Notes: generated from the letters alone by a model not told the origin. DNA of 64,000 nucleotides from Roseburia sp. (GCA_017937095.1 JAGBEG010000010.1:124001-188000); one strand, 5' to 3'; counted from the first letter of the stretch, positions 26,696 through 35,764 are shown. Translations and numbers: made by a program.

Positions 26696-27383
26696 ATTTC
26701 GACTTTACTTAGATAAGGATGCAGAGACAGAATGGCTGAATCAGATGGCGGCGGAGGGCTTTGCCATGACCGGATTTTGTGCAGGGTTTTACCGTTTTGA
26801 ACGCTGCGAGCCGGGAAAATATATCTATCAGGTGGATTTCGGCGACCGATTTTTTGCTGTCAGTGAGGATTACCGGGAATTTATGGAGGAGACCGGAGCC
26901 GATATCGTTTGTAACTGGGGGTACTGGGTGATTCTTCGCAGGCTGGCGGAGAAAGGAAAGTTCGAGCTTTACACGGACGTGGATTCGAGTATCGAACACT
27001 ATACAAAAATACGAAAGATGTTCAAGGTCGTGACTGTTTTTGAACTGATCTGTTTCTTTATAGAGGTGTTCGGCGCGGTAAATGGAAACCGCATGGCGTT
27101 TGCATTCGCATTTCTGCTTGGAGCGATTCTGCTTGCGCTTGTGAATCAGGTCTTTAAAATGAATGATATGATTGCAAAGCTTAAGGAGCGCAAGGGCGAG
27201 GCGGTTTCCGGAAAATACAGGCAGATGTCGGCGCTGGTGCCGTGCGGCTTATTGCTAAATAGCTGTGCGCTCATTCTGGAGGAAACGATTCATCCGACGG
27301 CAAAGATGGCGACACAGATTGTGGCGATTATTTTGATGCTGATTGGAATTTACCGGACAGCGCGGTATCAGAGTAAGCATTGA
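26688..27383 (+). CDS. DUF2812 domain-containing membrane protein
   Basis: 231 residues. The N-terminal ~110 residues (KFRLYLDKDAETEWLNQMAAEGFAMTGF ... YRFERCEPGKYIYQVDF) match the DUF2812 pattern. About four membrane helices follow, at 112-130, 135-155, 182-198 and 204-223. It overlaps the padR-like gene by 8 nt. PadR-DUF2812 pairs are common in Firmicutes; the physiological role is unknown. Confidence 0.88.
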   Translation: MIKFRLYLDKDAETEWLNQMAAEGFAMTGFCAGFYRFERCEPGKYIYQVDFGDRFFAVSEDYREFMEETGADIVCNWGYWVILRRLAEKGKFELYTDVDSSIEHYTKIRKMFKVVTVFELICFFIEVFGAVNGNRMAFAFAFLLGAILLALVNQVFKMNDMIAKLKERKGEAVSGKYRQMSALVPCGLLLNSCALILEETIHPTAKMATQIVAIILMLIGIYRTARYQSKH

Positions 27384-27474
27384 AGTAAGGACGGATAACG
27401 ACAAAAGCCGAAACGAAGAGAATGGATGAACATACGGATGAACATAGAATACATAGAAGAATAGAGAGCGTTTT

Positions 27475-27501
27475 AGCGGGGAAGGGTTGCACTTCCCCGC
27501 T
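27475..27501. terminator. possible terminator after the DUF2812 gene
   Basis: AGCGGGGAAG (27475-27484) pairs with CTTCCCCGCT (27492-27501) around a 7-nt loop. The T tail is weak (TCTTCGTGT). Confidence 0.5.
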
Positions 27502-27571
27502 TCTTCGTGTAAAATAGCAGAAACGTCTGAATTTTTATACATGGATAGAAATGGAGAGGAAAGCGCATTTC

Positions 27572-28222
27572 ATGAAACAGAATTACCAGAAGATGTTGGA
27601 CGATACGATTGCGCAGATTACGGCGCAGGGAATTGCGCCGACGCTGCTTTTGCATAGCTGTTGCGCGCCGTGCAGTTCGTATTGCCTGGAATATTTGTCC
27701 GATTATTTTCAGATTACGGTATTTTATTATAACCCGAATATTTACCCGGAGGAAGAATATTGGAAGCGCGTCAACGAGCAGCAGCATTTCATTGAGCGGC
27801 TTCCGGCGAAGCATCCGATCCGGTTCGTGGAAGGAATATATGATAAGGAGCGCTTCTATGAGATGGCAAAGGGGCTTGAGGAGGTAAGAGAGGGCGGCGA
27901 GCGCTGTTTCCGCTGTTATGAGTTAAGGCTTCGGGAGTCGGCAGAGCTGGCGCGCCGGATGGGGATGGATTATTTTACGACGACGCTTTCCATCAGCCCG
28001 CTCAAGAATGCAGAAAAGCTCAATGAAATCGGGGAACAGCTTGCCAGAGAATACGGCGTGCGCTATCTTCATTCAGACTTTAAGAAGAAGAACGGGTACA
28101 AGCGGTCGGTGGAGCTCTCCGAAGAATATGGGATGTACCGTCAATATTATTGCGGTTGTGTATTTTCAAAGCGGCAGCGGGATGAGGAAATTGCTGCGAA
28201 AGAAGGGCGTAGTCATGAATAA
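27572..28222 (+). CDS. queH: epoxyqueuosine reductase QueH
   Basis: About 216 residues. Adjacent cysteines in LLLHSCCAPCSSYCLEYL near the N-terminus, ERCFRCYELRL in the middle and YYCGCVFSKRQR near the C-terminus supply the Fe-S and metal ligands of the QueH family (DUF208). The enzyme reduces epoxyqueuosine to queuosine in tRNA. GGAGAGG lies 12 nt before ATG 27572; the in-frame ATG at 27551 has no ribosome site. No other queuosine genes are in the window. Confidence 0.9.
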   Translation: MKQNYQKMLDDTIAQITAQGIAPTLLLHSCCAPCSSYCLEYLSDYFQITVFYYNPNIYPEEEYWKRVNEQQHFIERLPAKHPIRFVEGIYDKERFYEMAKGLEEVREGGERCFRCYELRLRESAELARRMGMDYFTTTLSISPLKNAEKLNEIGEQLAREYGVRYLHSDFKKKNGYKRSVELSEEYGMYRQYYCGCVFSKRQRDEEIAAKEGRSHE

Positions 28223-28333
28223 ACAAGAGAGTATATGATTATCAGACTATGGCGTTGTGTAACAGGTAATCTTCCGGTTTATCTGTAAGCGGAACAGAAC
28301 TTAAAATCGGAGTTTACAAAGGAGGGGGTTACA

Positions 28334-28477
28334 ATGAAAAAAATCGGATTAGGTATTGCAATATTACTCTTTGCTATCGTAATTTCTCTTTGTTCATCAG
28401 GAATGGAGCCGCTCTCTATTGGAATTGGAATTGTAGGATTGATTTTTTCAATCATAGGATTTATGGAACGTAAGTAA
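28334..28477 (+). CDS. small two-helix membrane protein
   Basis: 47 residues, MKKIGLGIAILLFAIVIS followed by a short polar turn (CSSGMEPLS) and a second hydrophobic helix, ending MERK. GGAGGGGG lies 5-6 nt before the ATG, an excellent ribosome site that argues the gene is real. The family is not recognised; such proteins are often annotated as hypothetical. It sits just outside the AT-rich island. Confidence 0.7.
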   Translation: MKKIGLGIAILLFAIVISLCSSGMEPLSIGIGIVGLIFSIIGFMERK

Positions 28478-28480
28478 AAT

Positions 28481-28500
28481 AAATTCCGGTTTAGCGGGGA
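28481..28500 (+). repeat. possible left flank repeat of the AT-rich island
   Basis: AAATTCCGGTTTAGCGGGGA matches the segment at 32342-32361 at 16 of 20 positions in direct orientation. The two copies bracket the hsdS-recombinase-NUDIX region. They may be diverged attachment-site copies, or chance. Confidence 0.25.
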
Positions 28501-28557
28501 GTTAAAGACAGCGAAAAATTCGGGTTTGTAGGGCTACGAGCATAGCCAAGACTGACG

Positions 28558-28628
28558 CAATCAACTGCGTCGCGCGCTTGCGCGTGTAAGCAGTTAATTG
28601 TGGCAGGATTGATTCTGCGACAGCAGAA
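28558..28628. repeat. hairpin-rich non-coding segment upstream of hsdS
   Basis: CAATCAACTGC (28558-28568) pairs with GCAGTTAATTG (28590-28600, one mismatch), with a nested CGCGC/GCGCG stem. A second hairpin, TTCTGC-GACA-GCAGAA, lies at 28613-28628. No gene is seen in 28478-28691; the segment looks like a structured leader or a repetitive element. Confidence 0.5.
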
Positions 28629-28691
28629 CATGAGCATGAAGAGGAGCGGAATGCGAATGGGCGATGCGAGTAGCCTGTAGGGATGATGTAG

Positions 28692-29795
28692 ATGGAATAT
28701 ATATTTGATGATGTTCTTGAAATAAAGAATGGGAAAAATCAAAAAGCAGTAGAAAATCCAGAAGGGCAGTATCCGATATATGGCAGTGGTGGAATAATGG
28801 GTTATGCAAACGATTATATATGTGAAGCAGACACAGTTATTATTGGGCGAAAAGGTAGTATAAATAATCCTATTTTTGTAGCAGAACCATTTTGGAATGT
28901 TGACACTGCATTTGGACTGTCTGCAAGGAGAGAGATTTTATTGCCCCAATATTTGTTCTATTTTTGTAGAAAATATGATTTTGAAAAGCTAAATAAAACT
29001 GTTACAATACCGAGCTTAACCAAGTCAGATTTACTGAAAATCAAGATAGATTTGCCGAGTAAAGAGGAACAGCAAAACGTAGTAAATAAGCTTACAAAAA
29101 TAGAAAAAGTGATTGATTTTCGTAGAAAAGAATTATCAGCATTAGACGATCTCATTAAAGCCCGATTTGTCGAGCTCTTTGGCGACCCATTGAGTAATTC
29201 TTTAGGATTAGAAACTAAGCCAATGACAGAAGTCTGTGAGATTATTGATGGAGATAGAGGAAAAAATTATCCTACAGCTGATGAGTTTACAGATGAAGGA
29301 TATTGCCTATTTTTAAATGCTAAAAATGTTACTGCTTCTGGATTTAATTTTGATACTTGTATGTTTGTATCAAAGGAAAAAGATGAAGTTTTGCGTAAAG
29401 GCAAGCTTTCGAGAGGAGATGTTGTTCTTACAACAAGAGGAACATTGGGAAATCTGGCATTTTATACGGATGATATACCATTTGAACATGTAAGAATTAA
29501 TTCGGGAATGGTAATTCTTAGGATGAAGCATGAAGTTGTGAACGAGGTCTATTTTATAGAGCAATTTAAGATGCAGCTTGCGGATATAAAGGAAAAGATT
29601 GCCAGTGGTTCTGCACAGCCACAGCTTCCTATATCTACAATGAATAAGATACAAATTCTTATTCCAGATATTGAGATACAGAAGCAGTTTGCGGAATTCG
29701 TCCACCAAGTCGACAAATCAAAAGTTGTGGTACAGAAGGCATTGTCTGAAACGCAAATGTTATTTGATTCATTAATGCAAAAATATTTTGGATAG
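28692..29795 (+). CDS. hsdS: type I restriction-modification specificity subunit (orphan)
   Basis: 367 residues, full length for HsdS. First target-recognition domain about 1-125 (YPIYGSGGIMGYANDY, VIIGRKGSINNPIF, FWNVDTAFGL, TVTIPSLTKSDLLKIKIDLPSKEEQQ). Central conserved helix about 126-165 (KIEKVIDFRRKELSALDDLIKARFVELFGDP). Second domain about 180-325, then the C-terminal helix. HsdS gives sequence specificity to HsdM/HsdR, but neither is in this window. The AT-rich composition differs from neighbours and suggests transfer. A tyrosine recombinase lies 1 kb downstream. Confidence 0.9.
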   Translation: MEYIFDDVLEIKNGKNQKAVENPEGQYPIYGSGGIMGYANDYICEADTVIIGRKGSINNPIFVAEPFWNVDTAFGLSARREILLPQYLFYFCRKYDFEKLNKTVTIPSLTKSDLLKIKIDLPSKEEQQNVVNKLTKIEKVIDFRRKELSALDDLIKARFVELFGDPLSNSLGLETKPMTEVCEIIDGDRGKNYPTADEFTDEGYCLFLNAKNVTASGFNFDTCMFVSKEKDEVLRKGKLSRGDVVLTTRGTLGNLAFYTDDIPFEHVRINSGMVILRMKHEVVNEVYFIEQFKMQLADIKEKIASGSAQPQLPISTMNKIQILIPDIEIQKQFAEFVHQVDKSKVVVQKALSETQMLFDSLMQKYFG

Positions 29796-29873
29796 TAGAT
29801 GAAAAAGAAGAGGTCTAGTATCAGTAGTGTAAGTATTTTATTTAGAATGTTTGGAAGTGTGAGGTGAATGAGT

Positions 29874-30338
29874 ATGGCAATCATGACAGTATATCATGGA
29901 GGATATCAGCCGGTTCCTGTACCGGAAATTCGCATAGGGCGGAATACAAAAGACTTTGGTACCGGATTTTATTGTACGGTTATCAAGGAGCAGGCACAGA
30001 GATGGGCAAAGCGCTATAATACGAAAATTGTATCAATTTATGATGTAAAATTCAGTTCCTCTCTAAAAATAAAAGAGTTTAAAGAAATGACAGATGAGTG
30101 GCTTGATTTTATTGTTGATTGCAGGAGTGGAAAACCGCATATGTATGATATCGTGATTGGTGCAATGGCAGACGACCAGATTTATAATTACATTTCGGAT
30201 TATGTGGAAGGAATTATCACAAGGGAACAGTTTTGGACGTTAGCAAAATTCAAATATCCAACGCATCAAATCAATTTCTGTACAAATGCAGCATTGAAAT
30301 GTTTGGAGTATCGGGGCTATGAGGAGGTTGAAAAGTAA
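29874..30338 (+). CDS. DUF3990-like protein (putative ADP-ribosyltransferase-fold)
   Basis: About 154 residues. The N-terminus MTVYHGGYQPVPVPEIRIGRNTKDFGTGFYCT has the pattern of DUF3990: a Y-H-G start, then a K-D-F-G-x-G-F-Y strand like the ARTs' second motif. The family is considered ART-like. GAGGTG lies 7 nt before ATG 29874; ATG 29868 is too close. The stop overlaps the next start by 1 nt, so the two are coupled. Together they resemble a toxin plus accessory/antitoxin pair; this is inferred. Confidence 0.7.
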   Translation: MAIMTVYHGGYQPVPVPEIRIGRNTKDFGTGFYCTVIKEQAQRWAKRYNTKIVSIYDVKFSSSLKIKEFKEMTDEWLDFIVDCRSGKPHMYDIVIGAMADDQIYNYISDYVEGIITREQFWTLAKFKYPTHQINFCTNAALKCLEYRGYEEVEK

Positions 30339-30799
30339 TGCAGCAGGTGGCAAGAGAAGCACCAAAAGATAATGACTTGTTTTACACATGCAGTCTGATT
30401 GATTATATTGCAAGAAAAACGAAAAATACCCGTTCCGATGTGGTTAATAAGCTTGGAAAAGAAAGACTTGAAAAGATCTATGATTTAGCAGATGTATACC
30501 ATTGTGATAATGTGGAGCGGGTAAGTGATGATTTCATAGAGGAAGCCAGAATTGAGAGCGGGAATTATGATAATGTGGGACAGTGCCGTTACAGCATCCC
30601 GTCCTACTGGGATATTGGGAAGGTATATAAGCGTCTGATCAAGCAGGTATGCGAGAACGACAATATCAGCGTAATAGATGCGTTGCTTAAAGTTTATAAT
30701 TCTTTTATCAGCCCAAAGATAGATGACTATAACAGCAGCGTGTATTATGAAAATCCTTCTTATATATACGAATGTTATAGAGAAAATCAAATACTTTAG
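30338..30799 (+). CDS. DUF3791-like protein, partner of the DUF3990-like gene
   Basis: 153 residues, no signal or membrane segment. The N-terminal half (DLFYTCSLIDYIARKTKNTRSDVVNKLGKERLEKIYDLADVYH) looks like DUF3791 small helical proteins. The C-terminal half (IPSYWDIGKVYKRLIKQVC ... SFISPKIDDYNSSVYYENPSYIYECYREN) is a second helical domain. It is coupled to the upstream gene by a TAATG overlap. It may counteract or assist the DUF3990-like protein; this is inference from adjacency. Confidence 0.6.
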   Translation: MQQVAREAPKDNDLFYTCSLIDYIARKTKNTRSDVVNKLGKERLEKIYDLADVYHCDNVERVSDDFIEEARIESGNYDNVGQCRYSIPSYWDIGKVYKRLIKQVCENDNISVIDALLKVYNSFISPKIDDYNSSVYYENPSYIYECYRENQIL

Positions 30800-30845
30800 C
30801 AATGAAAGCGGGGGAGGATGTTGGTACAGAAAGGAAAGTACCAGC

Positions 30846-31814
30846 ATGGAAGAAAGATTAGTCGATATTTTAAATGAAATGGCAGATTACCTGAGTATAT
30901 CACAAATGAAAAAATTGCAGGAAGTTCTGATACGCAATTTTGAAAAGGGAGATGCGAAAAAAGAACAGATTCCGAACGCTGATTATTTGAAAATGTTTAT
31001 TGATGCCAAGAAAATAGAGGGCTGCTCGGAACGGACTGTGCGATATTATCAGGTGACGGTCGAACATTTGCTAAAAACGATTGATGTTCCTATACGAAAA
31101 ATAACAACAGATGAAATCAGAGGATACCTTGCTGCTTACCAGAAAATAAATAATTGCAGTAAGGTTACGGTCGACAACATCAGACGCAATATTTCAAGTT
31201 TCTTTTCATGGCTTGAAGAGGAAGATTATATACTAAAAAGCCCAATGCGGCGTATTCATAAAATCAAGACCAAACAGGCTGTAAAAGAAACGATATCTGA
31301 TGAAGTGATTGAAAAGTTGAGAGATAACTGCAGATGTTCCAGGGACTTAGCTATGATAGATCTGCTTTATTCAACAGGAATACGAGTTGGAGAATTAGTG
31401 AATCTGAATATTTCTGATATTGATTTTGAGGAAAGAGAATGTGTTGTTTTTGGAAAAGGAGATAAGGAACGGAAAGTATATTTTGATGCAAAGGCAAAAC
31501 TCCATTTACAGAAGTACATACAGGAACGAGTGGATGATAATCCGGCACTGTTTGTTACGCTTGATGCACCGTATGAGAGACTTAAGATAAGTGGTGTTGA
31601 GATTCGAATGCGGCAGTTGGGAAGGAAAATCAATACGGAGAGAATACATCCTCATAAATTTCGAAGAACAATGGCAACAAGAGCTATTGATAAGGGAATG
31701 CCAATTGAGCAGGTGCAGAAAATACTTGGTCATTCCCAAATTGATACCACGATGCAATATGCAATTGTCAACCAGAATAATGTCAAGAATTCCCACAGAA
31801 AGTACATAGCATAA
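30846..31814 (+). CDS. tyrosine recombinase / integrase (XerC/D type)
   Basis: About 322 residues. The SAM-like N-terminal domain (core-binding, ADYLKMFIDAKKIEGCSERTVRYYQ) precedes the catalytic domain. Catalytic residues: Arg in LLYSTGIRVGELVNLNISDID, a central Lys region, H-x-x-R in HPHKFRRTMAT, His in ILGHSQIDTT and the nucleophile Tyr in MQYAIV. Start ATG 30846 is chosen on homology of MEERLVDILNEM; the open frame begins at 30723, inside the preceding gene. It lies in the hsdS island, so it may move the island or rearrange hsdS. Confidence 0.9.
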   Translation: MEERLVDILNEMADYLSISQMKKLQEVLIRNFEKGDAKKEQIPNADYLKMFIDAKKIEGCSERTVRYYQVTVEHLLKTIDVPIRKITTDEIRGYLAAYQKINNCSKVTVDNIRRNISSFFSWLEEEDYILKSPMRRIHKIKTKQAVKETISDEVIEKLRDNCRCSRDLAMIDLLYSTGIRVGELVNLNISDIDFEERECVVFGKGDKERKVYFDAKAKLHLQKYIQERVDDNPALFVTLDAPYERLKISGVEIRMRQLGRKINTERIHPHKFRRTMATRAIDKGMPIEQVQKILGHSQIDTTMQYAIVNQNNVKNSHRKYIA

Positions 31815-31851
31815 GATTTTGCAGATTCGAATTTGTGGGGGAGAAGCATAA

Positions 31852-32343
31852 ATGATTTTTAAATATTGTGCAGACTGTGGTCATAAGTTGGAAGATATTA
31901 AATGTGGGGATGATGATTGTAAAATTTGTCCATCCTGTAAAATAATATATGGGAGCAGTCCTTTTCCTGTTGTTGAAGTATTAGTGGTAAATGAATATAA
32001 TGAAATACTACTATTAAAACAGAATTATATTTCAGAAACTAAATGGACGGTTGTATCTGGCTATATGATAGACGGAGAGACAATAGAAGATGCTGTAGCA
32101 CGTGAAGTAAAGGAAGAAACGGGACAAACTGTTACAAGCTGTGAGTATATATCTAGTTATTACTTTGCACCCCGGCAGCTTATTATGATTGGATTTATCG
32201 CATACGTAAATAAAACACAATTCACGCATTCTGATGAAGTAGATGATATTAAATGGTATAAAATAGATGAAGTAAATGATGTCATAGCTCGCGAGAATAA
32301 TTGTTCTGGAATGCATTTTGATAAATGCAGAGAATTTTTATAA
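31852..32343 (+). CDS. NUDIX hydrolase with N-terminal zinc ribbon
   Basis: 163 residues. Zinc ribbon cysteines C6/C9 and C26/C29 are followed by a Nudix fold whose box reads GYMIDGETIEDAVAREVKEETGQ, an intact G-x5-E-x7-RE-x2-EE-x-G set. The layout resembles NADH pyrophosphatase-like or ADP-ribose Nudix proteins, but the substrate is not readable. AT-rich like its island neighbours. GGGGGAG lies upstream of the ATG. Confidence 0.87.
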   Translation: MIFKYCADCGHKLEDIKCGDDDCKICPSCKIIYGSSPFPVVEVLVVNEYNEILLLKQNYISETKWTVVSGYMIDGETIEDAVAREVKEETGQTVTSCEYISSYYFAPRQLIMIGFIAYVNKTQFTHSDEVDDIKWYKIDEVNDVIARENNCSGMHFDKCREFL

Positions 32344-32361
32344 ATTCCCGTTTTCCGGAGA
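32342..32361 (+). repeat. possible right flank repeat of the AT-rich island
   Basis: AAATTCCCGTTTTCCGGAGA, the partner of 28481-28500 (16 of 20 identical, same orientation). It begins at the end of the NUDIX gene. Confidence 0.25.
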
Positions 32362-32421
32362 GATGGAAGAAGTGTTTTTGATATATTAACATAGAGAAAA
32401 TAGAAAGAGAGGATTCATATT

Positions 32422-33798
32422 ATGGCACAGTTATGGGGAGGACGCTTTACGAAGGAGACAGATCAGCTTGTCTATAATTTTAACGCGTCCATTACATTTG
32501 ACCAGAAGTTCTACAAGCAGGACATCGAGGGGAGCATTGCACATGTGACAATGCTTGGAAAGCAGGGGATTCTCACAGAGGAAGAGATGCAGGCGATTAT
32601 TAAGTGCTTAAAGGAAATTCTGAGCGATGTCGAGGAAGGCCGTCTTGCGATTACGAACGAGTACGAGGACATTCACAGTTTTGTCGAGGCGAATCTCATC
32701 GACCGTCTCGGAGATACGGGAAAGAAACTTCATACGGGACGAAGCCGCAACGATCAGGTGGCGCTCGATATGCGCCTTTACACCAGACAGGAAGTGCTTC
32801 ATACCGATGCGCTTTTAAAGGAACTGCTTGCGACGATTTTACATATTATGGAAGAGAACACGGAAACAATTATGCCGGGCTTTACGCATCTGCAGAAGGC
32901 GCAGCCGATTACACTGGCGCATCATATGGGCGCGTATTTTGAGATGTTCAAGCGCGACCGCCTGCGCCTGCATGATATTTATGAGAGGATGAATTACTGT
33001 CCCCTCGGTTCTGGTGCGCTTGCCGGGACGACCTATCCGCTCGACCGCGATTACACGGCAGAGCTTATGGGCTTTTACGGACCGACGCTAAACAGTATGG
33101 ACGGCGTGTCCGACCGCGATTATCTGATTGAGTTCTTATCTGCGTGCGCGACAATTATGATGCATTTGTCGCGTTTCTCTGAGGAGGTCATCATCTGGAA
33201 CTCCAACGAGTATCAGTTCGTGGAAATCGACGACGCCTACAGCACCGGAAGCAGTATCATGCCGCAGAAGAAGAACCCGGATATCGCGGAGCTTGTGCGC
33301 GGCAAGACAGGGCGTGTCTACGGCGCGCTGATGTCGCTGCTCACCACAATGAAGGGAATCCCGCTTGCATACAATAAGGATATGCAGGAGGACAAGGAAC
33401 TTTCCTTTGACGCGATGGACACGGTCAAGGGATGTATTGCGCTCTTTAACGGAATGCTTGCGACGATGAAGTTCAATAAGGAGCGGATGCGCGCGTCAGC
33501 CAACGGCGGCTTTACAAATGCGACGGACGCGGCGGATTACCTTGTAAATCACGGCGTGCCGTTTCGGGATGCGCACGGGATTGTCGGTCAGATCGTGCTC
33601 TATTGCATCGACAAGGGCATTGCAATTGACGATATGAGCCTTGAAGAGTTAAAGGCGATTAGTCCGGTGTTCGAAGAGGATATCTATGAGGCAATTTCCA
33701 TGGAGACCTGTGTGAACAAGCGTCTGACCGTGGGCGCGCCGGGCAAAGAGGCGATGGAAAAGGTGATTGCGGCGGAGAAGGAATATCTTATGCAATAG
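32422..33798 (+). CDS. argH: argininosuccinate lyase
   Basis: 458 residues. It splits argininosuccinate to arginine and fumarate, the last step of arginine synthesis. Marks: [21 protein letters not shown] at the N-terminus, [38 protein letters not shown] and the fumarase-superfamily signature [18 protein letters not shown] lies upstream of the start. No argG is adjacent; probably under control of the ArgR encoded at 4992. Confidence 0.96.
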   Translation: MAQLWGGRFTKETDQLVYNFNASITFDQKFYKQDIEGSIAHVTMLGKQGILTEEEMQAIIKCLKEILSDVEEGRLAITNEYEDIHSFVEANLIDRLGDTGKKLHTGRSRNDQVALDMRLYTRQEVLHTDALLKELLATILHIMEENTETIMPGFTHLQKAQPITLAHHMGAYFEMFKRDRLRLHDIYERMNYCPLGSGALAGTTYPLDRDYTAELMGFYGPTLNSMDGVSDRDYLIEFLSACATIMMHLSRFSEEVIIWNSNEYQFVEIDDAYSTGSSIMPQKKNPDIAELVRGKTGRVYGALMSLLTTMKGIPLAYNKDMQEDKELSFDAMDTVKGCIALFNGMLATMKFNKERMRASANGGFTNATDAADYLVNHGVPFRDAHGIVGQIVLYCIDKGIAIDDMSLEELKAISPVFEEDIYEAISMETCVNKRLTVGAPGKEAMEKVIAAEKEYLMQ

Positions 33799-33913
33799 GA
33801 AATTGCGTCCTATTGTTTTCGAATAATGGAGCCCGCTTTCACAGGGTAACGTGCTATTGTGAGAAATGTACAAGAAACGACAAAAAATGACGTGAACTTT
33901 TACGAAATAGGCA

Positions 33914-33942
33914 TTGCTTTTTTTACGAAAATAGCATAATAT
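33914..33942 (+). promoter_or_regulatory. putative promoter for asd
   Basis: TTGCTT (33914-33919), 17-bp spacer and TAATAT (33937-33942), about 125 bp before the asd start. No recognised riboswitch fold was found in the leader (33943-34067). Confidence 0.45.
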
Positions 33943-34067
33943 ATTCACTATGACGACACTTGTTCGCCGCAGACGGACACGACGGCGGCAGGGTCAGAGA
34001 GAAGAGAGATACATAGACGGTGAAGAGATGTATCGCATCAAAAAAGATAAGGGAGATTGGAGAAATC

Positions 34068-35159
34068 ATGAGCGAAAAGTTAAAGGTTGGTATTCTGGGC
34101 GGAACAGGTATGGTAGGACAGAGATTTATCTCGCTGTTGGAGAATCATCCGTGGTTTGAGGTGACAACGATTGCGGCAAGCCCGAGAAGCGCCGGCAAGA
34201 CTTATGAGGAGGCAGTCGGAGACCGCTGGAAGATGGACACTCCGATGCCGGAGGCAGTAAAGAAAATCGTAGTCATGAATGTAAACGAGGTGGAGAAGGT
34301 AGCATCCGAGGTGGATTTCGTGTTCTCTGCAGTCGATATGACAAAGGAAGAAATCAAGAAGATCGAGGAGGCATACGCTAAGACTGAGACCCCGGTTGTT
34401 TCCAACAACAGCGCACACCGCTGGACGCCGGACGTGCCGATGGTGATTCCTGAGGTAAACCCGGAGCATATGGAGGTCATCAAGTACCAGAAGGAGCGTC
34501 TTGGCACAAAGCGCGGTTTCGTTGCAGTAAAGCCGAATTGCTCGATCCAGTCCTACGCGCCGGTTCTTACGGCATGGAAGGAGTTCGAGCCGTACGAGGT
34601 CGTTGTGACGACCTATCAGGCGATTTCCGGCGCAGGCAAGACCTTTAAGGACTGGCCGGAGATGGTGGGAAATATCATCCCGTACATCGGCGGCGAGGAA
34701 GAGAAGTCCGAGAAGGAGCCGCTTCGTATCTGGGGTCATGTGGATGACGCGAAGAAGGAAATCGTTCCGGCAGAGTCTCCGGTGATTACCTGTCAGTGTA
34801 TCCGCGTTCCGGTCTTAAACGGACATACCGCAGCCGTATTTGTAAAGTTTAAGAAGAATCCGACCAAGGAGCAGCTTCTTGACGCGTTAAAGAATTTCTC
34901 CGGCGTACCGCAGGAACTTGGGCTTCCGAGCGCACCGAAGCAGTTCATCCAGTATCTCGAGGAGGATAACCGTCCGCAGATCACGGAGGACGTCAACTAC
35001 GAGCATGGCATGGGCGTATCTGTAGGACGTCTGAGAGAGGACACCGTCTACGACTGGAAGTTCGTCGGTCTGTCCCACAACACTGTCCGCGGTGCGGCAG
35101 GCGGCGCGGTACTCTGCGCAGAGCTGTTAAAGGCACAGGGATATATCACAAAGAAATAA
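34068..35159 (+). CDS. asd: aspartate-semialdehyde dehydrogenase
   Basis: 363 residues, the longer archaeal/fungal-like Asd type. It reduces aspartyl phosphate with NADPH on the way to lysine, threonine and methionine. The N-terminus has the Rossmann motif GILGGTGMVGQRF; the catalytic Cys lies in VAVKPNCSIQSYAPVL, and a second conserved patch is QAISGAGKTF. Start ATG 34068 has GGAG 7 nt upstream; the open frame upstream lacks one. A strong terminator follows. Confidence 0.95.
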   Translation: MSEKLKVGILGGTGMVGQRFISLLENHPWFEVTTIAASPRSAGKTYEEAVGDRWKMDTPMPEAVKKIVVMNVNEVEKVASEVDFVFSAVDMTKEEIKKIEEAYAKTETPVVSNNSAHRWTPDVPMVIPEVNPEHMEVIKYQKERLGTKRGFVAVKPNCSIQSYAPVLTAWKEFEPYEVVVTTYQAISGAGKTFKDWPEMVGNIIPYIGGEEEKSEKEPLRIWGHVDDAKKEIVPAESPVITCQCIRVPVLNGHTAAVFVKFKKNPTKEQLLDALKNFSGVPQELGLPSAPKQFIQYLEEDNRPQITEDVNYEHGMGVSVGRLREDTVYDWKFVGLSHNTVRGAAGGAVLCAELLKAQGYITKK

Positions 35160-35174
35160 AGCGTGTATGATGTG

Positions 35175-35209
35175 AAAAAGCGCAGGCGGATAAATCGCCT
35201 GCGCTTTTT
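35175..35209 (+). terminator. terminator after asd
   Basis: AAAAGCGCAGGCG (35176-35188) pairs perfectly with CGCCTGCGCTTTT (35196-35208) around a 7-nt loop, ending in a T run. Confidence 0.9.
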
Positions 35210-35251
35210 GCGGCTGAAATCTGTCCGATAATTGGAAGACAGCAAATGCTG

Positions 35252-35704
35252 TCACATGACATGTAAATCCATGAATACCAATGTAATTTCATTATCGTTT
35301 ACTTTGCGGACAGAAAATATGGCTGTCAAATCACTCATCTTTCCGTTAAGAGGAACATTATCATAATGAATGACTGCAATCTCATCGCTGCCCGCCCAGG
35401 CATAGTCTGATGAAATGTCGATACTATTTATAATTTTATCCTTATCCGGATTTTCCAGAATGGATGTCACTTTATAATCAGCAGAACCAAATTCTTTTTC
35501 TGCTTCCTCTCTTGTATAACCCGGACAACCATAAGTATATACCGCCGATTCCAACAATTCCGGTGTCCAGTCCTGTTCATAATCTTCAACAACCGGAAAC
35601 ATTTCAAAGGCTTCCTTGTATTTTTCCTGTGCCAAAAGCTCATTCCACTCAATCACTAATTGCCGGATTTCTTCCTTGCTGGCTGTTATAGGTAAAGTCC
35701 TCAT
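35252..35704 (-). CDS. hypothetical protein
   Basis: 150 residues, leftward, acidic, no signal peptide or membrane helix. Starts MRTLPITASKEEIRQLVIEWNELLAQEKYKEAFEMF, an amphipathic helical lead-in, followed by an alpha/beta region (VTSILENPDKDKIINSIDI, EIAVIHYDNVPL, LTAIFSVRKVND, LVFMDLHVM). The helix-then-strands pattern is like an NTF2/cystatin-type fold, but no family is recognised. GGAAGGGAAA precedes the start. Confidence 0.75.
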   Translation of the reverse strand: MRTLPITASKEEIRQLVIEWNELLAQEKYKEAFEMFPVVEDYEQDWTPELLESAVYTYGCPGYTREEAEKEFGSADYKVTSILENPDKDKIINSIDISSDYAWAGSDEIAVIHYDNVPLNGKMSDLTAIFSVRKVNDNEITLVFMDLHVM

Positions 35705-35764
35705 TGTATTTTCCCTTCCTGCCCCGATAAATTGTTTCGTTCAAAATCCTCGACAAATGGGAAG

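Noticed and set aside
28692..29795. Invertible hsdS cassette with inverted copy nearby
   Set aside because: No reverse-complement copy of the conserved hsdS segments is visible in the window.
33799..34067. Lysine or other riboswitch before asd
   Set aside because: No aptamer core was recognised; only a promoter-like pair and a short GC-rich dyad.
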